From NCBI GenBank assembly GCA_016793465.1, contig JAEUJW010000020.1, positions 62,001 to 126,000 on the forward strand: a stretch of DNA of 64,000 nucleotides. Direction: 5' to 3'. Shown here in pieces: positions 1 through 7,769 of this stretch. The translations under genes were made by a program, and so were the position numbers. How positions within the stretch are numbered: the first letter of the stretch is position 1; each line of letters opens with the position of its first letter. The stretch is from Myxococcales bacterium. GTDB taxonomy: Bacteria > Myxococcota > Polyangia > Nannocystales > Nannocystaceae. The notes under the pieces were generated by a model. That model was given only the letters and a program-made list of their open reading frames with translations, did no database searches and was not told the origin of the DNA.

Positions 1-38
1 AGGGCCAGCGTGGCGAGCAGCGCGAGGCCGCGGCTCAT
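1..38 (-). CDS. Start of a secreted protein (cut by window edge)
   Basis: Only the first 12 residues (MSRGLALLATLA) lie in the window. They look like the beginning of a signal peptide: a basic n-region followed by a hydrophobic stretch. The ATG overlaps the stop codon of the upstream gene in an ATGA arrangement, so the two are likely translated as one operon. Nothing can be said about the function. Confidence 0.5.
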   Translation of the reverse strand, partial: MSRGLALLATLA

Positions 39-928
39 CGCTCCTCCGGCGCCGCGCGCACGAACACGTCGCCGACCCGCGGCGCGTCGTTGCCCGGCAA
101 GGCGACCACCCAGCAGGTCCCCGGCGCCTCCTCGATGCGACACTGCACCGCGCTGACGAACCGCCGCCCGTCCGCGGGCGCGACGAGCGTCAGCAGGCCG
201 CGCGTCGGCAGCTCGCCGCCGAGGAGCAGGCGCTTGCCGTCGACCCGCTGCACGGTCCACCGCTCGCGCGGCGCCGCCGCGGGCGCCGCGTCCGGCTCGC
301 GCGGCCGGGCCCCGCGGGTCGACGCGCGCGCGGCCTTCGCGGGCGGCGACGTCTCGAGCGGAGTCGCGGGTCCCGACGGCGACGTCTCGAGCGGCGTCGC
401 GGGCCCCGGCGGCGACGCCTCGAGCTGGGTGCGCGCCGCGGACCCCGGCGGCGGCGCCACGGGCTGCGTGCGCACCGGCGCCGCGTCGACCACGACCGCC
501 TGGTTCGCCTGCTCGCGCGACGGCTCCGGCGCCCGCGCGGGGGCGGGGTCCGGGCGCACGAGCGCGGCGACGAGCGCCGCCGCGCCGAGGCCCGCGCCCG
601 CGAGCACGGCCGCGCCTCCGCGACCGCCGCTCACCGCCGGTCGCGGCGGCGGAGCGAGCCCGGCGGCCCCGGCGAGCCGCGCGATCTCCGGCCACGCGCG
701 CGGCCGCAGCGCGAGCAGCACGCGCAGCAGCTCGTCGTCGAGCGCGCCGTGGTTCACCACCAGCTCGGCGGCCCGCAGCGCCAACTCGGAGCGGCTGGCC
801 CCGCGCTGCGGGAGATCGAGGTGCGCGCGCGGCCCGACGCGCAGCATCACGGCGCGCACCTCGGCGTCGCCGAGCCGCTCGAACAGGTCGATCAGCGCGA
901 TGAGCGGGGTGTTGTCGGAGGGCGTCAC
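35..928 (-). CDS. Membrane protein with N-terminal effector-associated (death-like) domain
   Basis: A 297-aa protein starting at a GTG (926-928). Residues about 1-85 form an all-helical region with the pattern LIALIDLFERLGDAEVR ... LALRPRAWPEIARLA. That resembles bacterial effector-associated/death-like adaptor domains, which pair signalling proteins by self-association. A single transmembrane segment (AAVLAGAGLGAAALVAALV) follows, then a Pro/Ala-rich linker containing the repeat TPLETSP and a small C-terminal domain with two Cys. The protein probably spans the inner membrane with the adaptor domain in the cytoplasm. It is transcribed divergently from the RiPP-like operon at 1064 and overlaps the next gene by 4 bp. 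The domain call is by eye and the partner is unknown. Confidence 0.6.
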   Translation of the reverse strand: MTPSDNTPLIALIDLFERLGDAEVRAVMLRVGPRAHLDLPQRGASRSELALRAAELVVNHGALDDELLRVLLALRPRAWPEIARLAGAAGLAPPPRPAVSGGRGGAAVLAGAGLGAAALVAALVRPDPAPARAPEPSREQANQAVVVDAAPVRTQPVAPPPGSAARTQLEASPPGPATPLETSPSGPATPLETSPPAKAARASTRGARPREPDAAPAAAPRERWTVQRVDGKRLLLGGELPTRGLLTLVAPADGRRFVSAVQCRIEEAPGTCWVVALPGNDAPRVGDVFVRAAPEER

Positions 929-1063
929 GCGCGAGCTCGCCGCCAGACTAACGCGTCCACGCGCCGCCGGGGTAGCCCCACGGCGGTCCTCGTCGGCGGC
1001 CGCGTTGACAGCGGGAGGCCGCTCTTCGATCGTTGGGGGGCCTATTGTGGCGGAGGTCGTGGC

Positions 1064-1450
1064 ATGCCGATCGATGACAAGAACCCGGTGGAGATCAAAA
1101 AACCAGTCGAACGCAGCTCGCTCGCGGGCCTCGCCGTCGCCGGCGGACAGGTCGAGCTGGTCGAGCGGCTCTCGAAGGTCCTCGAGGAATTGCGGGCCGC
1201 GGGCGGCCTGATCGTCGGCGGCAACCCGGTCGCCAACTGGTCGCAGGAGGGCGGGTGGTTCCGCGATCTCAACGACGGCTGGGGGCAAAAAGGCGGTTGG
1301 GTCCAGACCAACGATCGCACGCCCGGGGCGCTGGTCCGTCCGCCCGAGGCCGTCGGGCGCGACCTCGGCGCCCACCTGCAAGAGCCCGCCCGCGAGCTGG
1401 GCCGCGGGGTCGGCCGCGTGATCGTCAAGAAGCCGGGCGAAGGCGGCTGA
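1064..1450 (+). CDS. Candidate RiPP precursor with two WxQxGGW repeats
   Basis: A 128-aa protein with a good GGAGG ribosome site 7 bases before the ATG. Residues 1-57 are leader-like, with an amphipathic helix around VELVERLSKVLEELRAAGG. Residues 59-84 hold two 14-residue repeats: W59-S-Q-E-G-G-W65 and W73-G-Q-K-G-G-W79. This gives four aromatic-x-polar triplets (WSQ, WFR, WGQ, WVQ). Such triplets are the substrate type of radical SAM enzymes that make three-residue cyclophanes. A charged C-terminal tail follows. The gene lies 18 bp before a radical SAM/SPASM gene, which supports a precursor role. The modification itself is inferred, not seen, and an alternative is a small structural partner protein. 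Confidence 0.6.
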   Translation: MPIDDKNPVEIKKPVERSSLAGLAVAGGQVELVERLSKVLEELRAAGGLIVGGNPVANWSQEGGWFRDLNDGWGQKGGWVQTNDRTPGALVRPPEAVGRDLGAHLQEPARELGRGVGRVIVKKPGEGG

Positions 1451-1468
1451 CGCCCGGCGAGGGCCGCC

Positions 1469-2617
1469 ATGCACTTCGTGATGAAGCTGAGCAAGCTGTG
1501 CAACCTGCGCTGCAGCTATTGCTACGAGTATGACGAGCTCGGCGAGCGCGGGCGCATGCCCCTCGATCGCCTCGAGTGGTTCCTCGCCGGGCTCGCCGAG
1601 CACTACGTCGCGGCCGACTGGCGCTTCAAGCTCTCGTTCGTGTTCCACGGCGGCGAGCCGCTGCTGCTGCCCGAGACCTACCTCCGCGCGCTCGTCGCGG
1701 CCATGCACCGCCGGCTCGGCGACGCCGGCGTGCCGTTCGAGGTGTCGCTGCAGACCAACCTCACCCGCCTCGGCGACCGCACCATCGACCTGCTCGACGA
1801 GCTGCGCGTCGCCCTCGGCGTCTCGCTCGACGTCTACGGCGGCCAGCGCCTGACCATCGCCGGCGCCGACTCGCAGGACCGGGCGCTGGACAACCTCCAG
1901 CGGCTGTTCGACCGCGGCGTCGTCCGTCGGCTCGGCGTCGGCGGGATCAGCGTGCTACACGCCCGCAACGTCGACCGCGCCGTCGACACCTTCGAGTTCT
2001 ACCGCGGCCTCGGCCTCGACTACCGCATCCTCCCGGTCTTCAGCATCACCGACCCGCCGCCGCGCATGCGCGGCCTGACCCTCTCGGCCGACCGCGTGGT
2101 CGCGGCGATGCAGCAGGTCGCGCTCGCCCAGCTGCGCGCGCCGCGGTCGATCCGGGTGTTCCCGCTCGACAACTACTTCGAGTCGGCGGTCCACCACCTC
2201 GTCGGCGCGTCGTGCCGCCGCTACGACCCGCAGGCCGTCGAGTGGGCGCTGATCGTCGACACCGACGGCGACGCCTACAACCACGCCGAGGCCTACCTGC
2301 CCGAGGGTCGCCTGGGCAACGTCTTCCGCGACCGCTTCGCCGACCTGCTGGCCTCGCCGGCCCGCGCCGCCAACCTGGCCCTGCGCGCGGCCCGGGGCCG
2401 GACCTGCGACGAGTGCCCGTACCGCGCCGCCTGCTCCGGCATCCCCGTGATCGAGGCGCTGCCGTCCGAGCGCAGCCACGACCTCGACGGCCGCCTGCAG
2501 TGCACCGTCGCCCGCCCGATGATCGCCTTCATGAGCGAGCTGCTGCGCGCCGACCCCTCCGCCGCCGGGCGCATCGCCGACTTCGTGGCCGAGCGCGGCG
2601 CGGAGCGGGTCGCGTGA
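1469..2617 (+). CDS. Radical SAM/SPASM peptide maturase
   Basis: A 382-aa enzyme. The [4Fe-4S]-SAM motif C11-x3-C15-x2-C18 (CNLRCSYC) is near the N-terminus and FHGGEPLL follows as the GGE motif. A C-terminal SPASM-like cysteine set (SCRRYDP, TCDECPYRAAC, LQCTVARP) would hold auxiliary clusters. Overall it resembles the FxsB/XyeB-type branch of peptide-modifying radical SAM enzymes, whose known members form C-C or C-O crosslinks at aromatic residues. The gene sits between the Trp-repeat precursor (18 bp upstream) and the HExxH gene (4-bp GTGA overlap). The likely substrate is the WxQxGGW region of the upstream protein. There is no sign of frameshift or truncation. Confidence 0.85.
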   Translation: MHFVMKLSKLCNLRCSYCYEYDELGERGRMPLDRLEWFLAGLAEHYVAADWRFKLSFVFHGGEPLLLPETYLRALVAAMHRRLGDAGVPFEVSLQTNLTRLGDRTIDLLDELRVALGVSLDVYGGQRLTIAGADSQDRALDNLQRLFDRGVVRRLGVGGISVLHARNVDRAVDTFEFYRGLGLDYRILPVFSITDPPPRMRGLTLSADRVVAAMQQVALAQLRAPRSIRVFPLDNYFESAVHHLVGASCRRYDPQAVEWALIVDTDGDAYNHAEAYLPEGRLGNVFRDRFADLLASPARAANLALRAARGRTCDECPYRAACSGIPVIEALPSERSHDLDGRLQCTVARPMIAFMSELLRADPSAAGRIADFVAERGAERVA

Positions 2618-4029
2618 CCCCGGCGGCCCGCGCTGCTCTGGCCGAGGCCCGCGACCGCCTCGAGGCCCTCCGCACCGCAGCCCTGCGCCGCCCGCTCGCG
2701 GACTTCGCCGCCGAGCACCCGCAGTGGAGCGGCCTCGCCTGGGAGGCCCTGCGCAACGCCAGCGACGGACCGACGCTGGCCCGCTGGGCCGCGCACCCGC
2801 GGCTGGCCGCCGCCGCCGCCGCGGTCGTCGACGACGGCGACGTGCACGCCGCCTGCGCCGCGCTCGAGCCGCTGTGGCGGCTCGTCCCGGCCCGCGCCGC
2901 CGCGCCGCTGCTGCTCGCGTGCGCCGTGCTGCTGGCGCACACGCCCGCCGAGCTGTGGCCGGCGATCGAGGCCGGGCCGCCGCTGTTCGTGCTGAGCCCG
3001 CTGCACCGGCGCCTGTGGATCCGGGCCCACAACCGCGGCGTCGAGCTGATCGGCCCGGGCGCGCGCGAGGACCTGCGGCGCCCGCGGTGGCAGCCCTTCC
3101 TGCACACGGTGGTGTTTCACCGCGGCTACGCGCTGGCGCACCGGCCCGACGTGCTGCGCGCGTTCGTCGGCGTCCACGAGCTCGCCCACGTCGCCACCAT
3201 CACCCGACCGCCGCAGGACCCGCCCGACGGCCCGCCGCGGGCCTACTTCGACTGGATGCTCGGCAACGAGGCGCTCGCGGTGGCGATCCAGCAGTGGGTC
3301 GAGCTCGAGGTCCTGACCCGGGTGCCGCACCCCGCGCTCGTCGACGTGTTCAACACGCCGCCCTCGCAGCGCGGCCACTCGATCCCGCCGCCGCTGCCGA
3401 CCGCCGGGCAGCGCGACGTGTTCGCCCGCCAGACCGCCGCGATCGTCGTCGCCATGCAGTCGCTGATCACCATGGTGTTGGAGCGCCGCCTGCCCGCCGA
3501 GTCGACGCTGCGCACCATCTCCTCGGGCCTGCCGACCGCCCAGGGCTTCGTGCAGTACGCGCTCGAGGAGTGGCCCGTGCTCGCCCGCGGCCTGCGCGGC
3601 GCGCAACTGCGGGACTGCACCCCGCCGGCGCCCGACGGCGCCCCCGCGGCCGGGCCCGAGCGCTACGTCGCCGCCGCGCTCGAGCTGTGGGACAGCGACG
3701 AGCGGCCGAGCCCCGGGGAGCGGCGCGCCGCCGGGGAGCGGCGCGCCGCCTGGCTGCAGGCCTGGCGGGCCGCCGAGCTCCACGACGTGCTCGCCCGGGG
3801 CGAACCCGACGCGCCCGAGCTCGCGGCCCTCGCCGCCGAATACGCCGCCGCCGCCCGCCTCGCGCGCGAGCCAGGCGCGCCGGTCGACGACTCCGCGCTC
3901 GCGCGGCTGTTCGCCGCCGTGCACCCGCGGGTGCGCGCGCGCTGGGTGCCCGCGCGTTACCTCGACGTCGACCCGGGCTGGGTGTTCCTCGACGAGGGCT
4001 CCGGTCGCGGCCTCGGCCCCGAGTATTGA
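2614..4029 (+). CDS. HExxH protein of the radical SAM cluster
   Basis: A 471-aa protein starting at a GTG that overlaps the stop codon of the radical SAM gene. It carries HELAH at residues 188-192 and a possible third ligand Glu219 (GNEALA), a gluzincin-like spacing of 27 residues. HExxH proteins found beside FxsB-type radical SAM genes are either metal-dependent peptide hydroxylases or peptidases. Here the downstream Glu and the local sequence favour a zinc peptidase that could cut the leader, but a 2-oxoglutarate-type hydroxylase cannot be excluded. The N-terminal 150 residues are helical and Ala-rich with no recognised domain. No signal peptide is visible, so it should act in the cytoplasm. 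Confidence 0.7.
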   Translation: MTPAARAALAEARDRLEALRTAALRRPLADFAAEHPQWSGLAWEALRNASDGPTLARWAAHPRLAAAAAAVVDDGDVHAACAALEPLWRLVPARAAAPLLLACAVLLAHTPAELWPAIEAGPPLFVLSPLHRRLWIRAHNRGVELIGPGAREDLRRPRWQPFLHTVVFHRGYALAHRPDVLRAFVGVHELAHVATITRPPQDPPDGPPRAYFDWMLGNEALAVAIQQWVELEVLTRVPHPALVDVFNTPPSQRGHSIPPPLPTAGQRDVFARQTAAIVVAMQSLITMVLERRLPAESTLRTISSGLPTAQGFVQYALEEWPVLARGLRGAQLRDCTPPAPDGAPAAGPERYVAAALELWDSDERPSPGERRAAGERRAAWLQAWRAAELHDVLARGEPDAPELAALAAEYAAAARLAREPGAPVDDSALARLFAAVHPRVRARWVPARYLDVDPGWVFLDEGSGRGLGPEY

Positions 4030-4154
4030 GTCGACGCCGTCAAGTGCAGGTGGCCGCGGTTCGCACGACGTCGGCGGCGGTCGTCGCGAAAACAGTGCGG
4101 ATTCGCACCGCGGGCCGCGGCGTGGACATGAGCGATCGAGCGCATCCTCGCCGC

Positions 4155-5363
4155 ATGCACCGCCTCGCCGGACTCCTGCTGTTGCCGCTCGCCTGCACCT
4201 CGACGCCCGCCGGCTCCGCCGCCGACGCGAGCACCGGCGGGTCCACCACGGGCGACGCGCCGACGGTCGCCGGGTCGCAGGACACGACCGCCGCCGCGGT
4301 GACGACGAGCGGCGGGGCGGACGCGACGGCGACCGGCGTCGCCGGCACCAGCACCGCCGAGCCCATGACCACGACGAGCGCGGGCCCCACCACCGCCGCG
4401 ACCGAGACGGGCGACGCGACCGGCGAGGCGACGAGCGACGCGACCGGCGAGGCGACGAGCGAGGCGACCGGCGAGGCGACCACCGACGGCGGCGACGCGG
4501 TCTACGACCCGGACAAGGACGGCCCGTGGGACATCGCCGAGATCTCCGGATCGGTGATGGTCGGCGACGTCGCGGTGGGCATCGACTGCTTCTACCCGAC
4601 GAGCGGCCCGCAGGCGGGGCCGTACCCGGTGGTCGTGGTGGCCCACGGGTTCCAGCTGCCGCCGACGCAGTACACCAAGTACGTGCAGCGCCTCGCGACC
4701 CACGGCTACGTCGCGCTCACGGCCGACTTCAAGGCCGACCTGTTCAACACCGACCACGTCGCCAACGCCCAGCAGGTGCTCGCGGGCATCGACTGGGCCG
4801 CCGACGAGCCGGCCCTCGCCGGCCTCGCCGACACCAACAACGTCGGGCTGACCGGGCACTCGCTCGGCGGCAAGCTGGCGATCTTCGGCGCCGTGCTCGA
4901 CGAGCGCGTGCGCGCCAGCATCACCCTCGACCCGGTCGACGGCGCGCAGATGTGCAACCCGCAGAAGTGCCCCGACGTGAGCGACATGCTGCCGACCGAC
5001 GTCCCGCTCGGGTTCGTCGGCGAGACGCTCGACGGCAGCGGCGGGTTCATGCCGTGCGCGCCGGCGGCCAACAACTTCCTGACGTTCTACGCCGCCGCCA
5101 CGGCGCCCGCGCTGGCCGTGACCGTCAACGGCGCCAACCACATGAGCTTCCTCGACGACGTCGACAGCTGCGGGTTCGTGTGCAGCTTCTGCAACCCGCC
5201 GACGCTCGCCAACGACGTCGTCAACGCGCTGTCGCGGGCCTACGTGGTCGCGTTCTACGGCCGGCACCTGAAGGGCGAGGCGGGCTACGACGCCTACCTG
5301 ACCGGGGCGACGGCGCAGGCGCGCTACGTCGAGACCGGCCTCGTCGACCTGGACGAGAAGTGA
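4155..5363 (+). CDS. Lipoprotein alpha/beta hydrolase
   Basis: A 402-aa protein with a signal peptide ending in a lipobox (LPLAC). A long Ala/Thr/Gly linker follows, with repeats of the type ATGEATS. The hydrolase domain shows the oxyanion region VVVVAHGF and the nucleophile elbow GHSLGG, with His in NGANHMSF as the likely catalytic base. It resembles chlorophyllase/polyester-hydrolase-like serine hydrolases. It would act at the cell surface or in the periplasm on an unknown ester. An alternative in-frame ATG at 4128 would add nine residues to the n-region. The next gene starts 5 bp downstream, so the two probably form one transcript. Confidence 0.8.
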   Translation: MHRLAGLLLLPLACTSTPAGSAADASTGGSTTGDAPTVAGSQDTTAAAVTTSGGADATATGVAGTSTAEPMTTTSAGPTTAATETGDATGEATSDATGEATSEATGEATTDGGDAVYDPDKDGPWDIAEISGSVMVGDVAVGIDCFYPTSGPQAGPYPVVVVAHGFQLPPTQYTKYVQRLATHGYVALTADFKADLFNTDHVANAQQVLAGIDWAADEPALAGLADTNNVGLTGHSLGGKLAIFGAVLDERVRASITLDPVDGAQMCNPQKCPDVSDMLPTDVPLGFVGETLDGSGGFMPCAPAANNFLTFYAAATAPALAVTVNGANHMSFLDDVDSCGFVCSFCNPPTLANDVVNALSRAYVVAFYGRHLKGEAGYDAYLTGATAQARYVETGLVDLDEK

Positions 5364-5368
5364 GGGCG

Positions 5369-6385
5369 ATGCGCCGGCTGCTCGCGCTGCTCGTGCTGGC
5401 CGCCTGCTCCGAGGCGGAGCCCGGCGTCGTGGTCGACGGCCAGCGCCTGCCGGTGATCGACATGCACCTGCACCCCGGCGACTGGGACGCGATCCCGCCG
5501 GCGACGCAGGAGTTCCTGGCCTCGCGGTTCCCCTGGCCGGTCGGGCTGCGGCCGGACCGGGCGGCCATGGACGTGCTCACGCCGGCCGGCATCCTCGACG
5601 AGATGGACCGCGCCGGCGTCAGCGTCGGCGTGCTGTTCGCGATCTACGCCCCGCGCACCGTCGGGGTCGCGAGCAACGAGGACGTCGCGGCCGACGTCGC
5701 CTCGGCGCCGTCGCGCTTCCACGGCCTCGCCAGCCTGCGCGTCGACCGCTGGAACGAGGAGTCGGCGGCCGAGCTGGGGCGCCTGCGCGCGGCCCTCGGG
5801 CGGCCCGGCATCGTCGGCATCAAGCTGGCCCACGCGCACCAGCAGTTTCGCATGGACGACCCGCGCTACGACGGGATCTACGCGCTGGCGCAGGAGCTCG
5901 GCAAGCCGGTCTACCTCCACACCGGCACCAGCCCGTTCCCCGGGACCCAGCAGGCGCCGGCCTACACCGACCCGGCCTACCTCGAGCGGGCCATCGCCGC
6001 CTACCCGGGCGCCGCGTTCATCCTCGGGCACCTCGGCTACGACTTCCAGGACCACACGCTCGGCGCGCTCGAGACGTGCATCGACCTGGCCACCCGCTAC
6101 CCCAACGTGTACCTCGAGCCGTCGGCGCTCGGCAGCAAGGGCTCCGACCCGACCGGCGCCAACCTGCCCGCCGCGATGGCCCGCATGCGCGAGGCGGGGC
6201 TCGTCGACCGCATCATCTACGGCAGCGACGGCCCCCAGAGCCCCGGCTTCGTCGCCGACTACCTCGACCGCACGGTGGCGGCGATGCGCGCCTCGGGCTA
6301 CACGGTCGACGAGATGCGCGCCGTGCTGGCGGGGAACTTCGCGCGGGTGTTCGCGGTCCCGCTGCCGGCGCTGGAGGGCCCGTGA
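5369..6385 (+). CDS. Lipoprotein amidohydrolase (metal-dependent hydrolase)
   Basis: A 338-aa protein with a short signal peptide and lipobox (LVLAAC). It has an amidohydrolase-2 type TIM barrel: the metal motif HLH after VIDM, the central lysine region GIKLAHAH, the His-containing strands VYLHTG and ILGHLG, and the late Asp in YGSDGP. Members of this family hydrolyse or decarboxylate small ring compounds; the lipid anchor suggests an extracytoplasmic role. It follows the alpha/beta hydrolase gene closely and overlaps the next gene by GTGA, so it is the middle of an operon. Confidence 0.82.
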   Translation: MRRLLALLVLAACSEAEPGVVVDGQRLPVIDMHLHPGDWDAIPPATQEFLASRFPWPVGLRPDRAAMDVLTPAGILDEMDRAGVSVGVLFAIYAPRTVGVASNEDVAADVASAPSRFHGLASLRVDRWNEESAAELGRLRAALGRPGIVGIKLAHAHQQFRMDDPRYDGIYALAQELGKPVYLHTGTSPFPGTQQAPAYTDPAYLERAIAAYPGAAFILGHLGYDFQDHTLGALETCIDLATRYPNVYLEPSALGSKGSDPTGANLPAAMARMREAGLVDRIIYGSDGPQSPGFVADYLDRTVAAMRASGYTVDEMRAVLAGNFARVFAVPLPALEGP

Positions 6386-7326
6386 GCGCGGCGCTGGCGC
6401 TGGCGCTGGCGCTGCAGGGGCCGCCGGCGGTCGTCGCCGCGGGCGCGGCGGAGCCTGTCCCGCGGGACAGGTCGCCGGTCGCGGCGGAGCCTGTCCCGCA
6501 AGGCAGGTCGCCGGTCGGAGCCGCGGCGGAGCCTGTCCCGCAAGGCAGGTCGCCGGGCGCGGCGGCGCCTGTCCCGCAGGACAGGTCGCCGGTCGCGGCG
6601 GAGCCTGTCCCGCAGGGCAGGTCGTCGGTCGGGGCCGCGGCGGAGCCTGTCCCGCAGGACAGTTCGCCGGCGGTCGGGGCCGCGGCGGAGCCTGTCCCGC
6701 AGGACAGGTCGCAGCGGCGCTGCGCCGGGCGCGTGCGCTTCGCCGAGGCCGCGCCGTACGACGTGATCGGCGGCGGCTCGCGGCGCGGGCGCTGGGCGGG
6801 GCACGCGTACGGCGGCTGGCCGTGGGTCGGCGTGCGGGCGCAGGTCGGCGTCGGGCCGCGCGCGCTGGCCGTCGGCGCCGACGTCGAGGCGGCCCGCTTC
6901 CAGCGCCTGCGGGCGGCCGTGCTGGTCGCGCTGCGCTGGGTCGACCGCCCGCGGGTGCGCCTGACCGGCGAGACGCTGCTCGGGTACGTGGTCCAGGGCG
7001 GCGTGCTCGACCAGCGCGGGCCGAACCTCGAGCTGCGGGTGCGGCTGGCGCTGCCGAGCGGGCGGGTCGCCCCCTACGTGACGCTGGCGACGGCGCACAC
7101 GCTGCTGACCGACCGCCTGGTGATCGAGACGGCGCGCGGCGAGACGCGCGACCTCTCGTTCCGCCACGTGTGGACGCCGCGGGCCGCGCTCGGGCTGGCG
7201 GTGGCGATCACGCGGTCGATCGGCCTGGAGGCGGGCGTCGACCTGTTCTGGGCCGACGCCCCCGCGCGCACGCCGTCGCTGCCGGGGATCCACGCGGGCC
7301 TGCTGTTCGGCGGAGGTGGGCGATGA
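6382..7326 (+). CDS. Outer-membrane barrel-like protein with repeat-expanded N-terminal region
   Basis: A 314-aa protein starting at a GTG that overlaps the preceding stop. A hydrophobic N-terminus (ALALALALQG) looks like a signal peptide. Residues about 20-115 consist of repeated EPVPQDRSP/EPVPQGRSP units encoded by seven copies of a short palindrome. The rest (AGHAYGGWPWVGVRAQVGVG onwards) alternates hydrophobic and polar residues in short strands with Gly turns, ending LFGGGGR, like a small outer-membrane beta-barrel. No family is recognised. The repeat part is probably a tolerated insertion in the periplasmic linker. The next gene overlaps it by ATGA. Confidence 0.6.
   Translation: MSAALALALALQGPPAVVAAGAAEPVPRDRSPVAAEPVPQGRSPVGAAAEPVPQGRSPGAAAPVPQDRSPVAAEPVPQGRSSVGAAAEPVPQDSSPAVGAAAEPVPQDRSQRRCAGRVRFAEAAPYDVIGGGSRRGRWAGHAYGGWPWVGVRAQVGVGPRALAVGADVEAARFQRLRAAVLVALRWVDRPRVRLTGETLLGYVVQGGVLDQRGPNLELRVRLALPSGRVAPYVTLATAHTLLTDRLVIETARGETRDLSFRHVWTPRAALGLAVAITRSIGLEAGVDLFWADAPARTPSLPGIHAGLLFGGGGR
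6454..6708 (+). repeat. Seven copies of an 18-bp palindrome in a tandem array
   Basis: The element CCTGTCCCGCGGGACAGG (6454-6471) is a perfect palindrome. Variants follow at 6490-6507, 6532-6549, 6568-6585, 6604-6621, 6646-6663 and 6691-6708, with CAAGGCAGG, CAGGACAGG or CAGGGCAGG right halves. Spacing is 36, 42, 36, 36, 42 and 45 bp, always a multiple of three, so the frame is kept and Glu-Pro-Val-Pro-Gln units are encoded. The first copy is identical to the one at 19664-19681. Confidence 0.9.
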
Positions 7327-7754
7327 GAGCCTTGTGGATCGTAGCGGTCACCCTGGTCGGCTGCATCAACGAGGACCGGCGGCTCTACGAGGTCGAGCTG
7401 TCCGGCGAGGTCAGCGTCGCCGCGGGACCGGGCGCGGGCACGGTCCACCTCGAGCTGCACCACGCGGTCTCCGGCGCGGGCGAGCTGGCCACGCCGCTCG
7501 GGCTCGTCGACGCGACGAGCGTGGACGCGCCGGGGCCGACGTCGTGGACGACGCTGGTCCCGCTCGGCGAGGGCGAGGGCCTGGTCCTCTACGGGTGGCT
7601 CGACGTCGACGGCGACGGCCTGCTGTGCGGCCTCGACGCGGCGCCCGAGCCGGCGGGGGTGGTCGAGCTCGCGGGCTTCCCCGATCACGCGCTCGAGTTC
7701 TCGCTCGTGCTGGACGCCGCGTGCGCCGGGCCGTCGGCCCTGTACCCGCCGTGA
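7323..7754 (+). CDS. Small lipoprotein of unknown function
   Basis: A 143-aa protein with a signal peptide and lipobox (TLVGC). The mature part is beta-rich and contains a DVDGDGLLCG segment that looks like a single calcium-binding turn. The start ATG overlaps the stop of the barrel-like gene, making it the last gene of the 4155-7754 operon. The next gene is convergent. It could be the lipoprotein partner of the barrel-like protein; no family is recognised. Confidence 0.7.
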   Translation: MRALWIVAVTLVGCINEDRRLYEVELSGEVSVAAGPGAGTVHLELHHAVSGAGELATPLGLVDATSVDAPGPTSWTTLVPLGEGEGLVLYGWLDVDGDGLLCGLDAAPEPAGVVELAGFPDHALEFSLVLDAACAGPSALYPP

Positions 7755-7769
7755 CCCGCCGCGCGGCCG

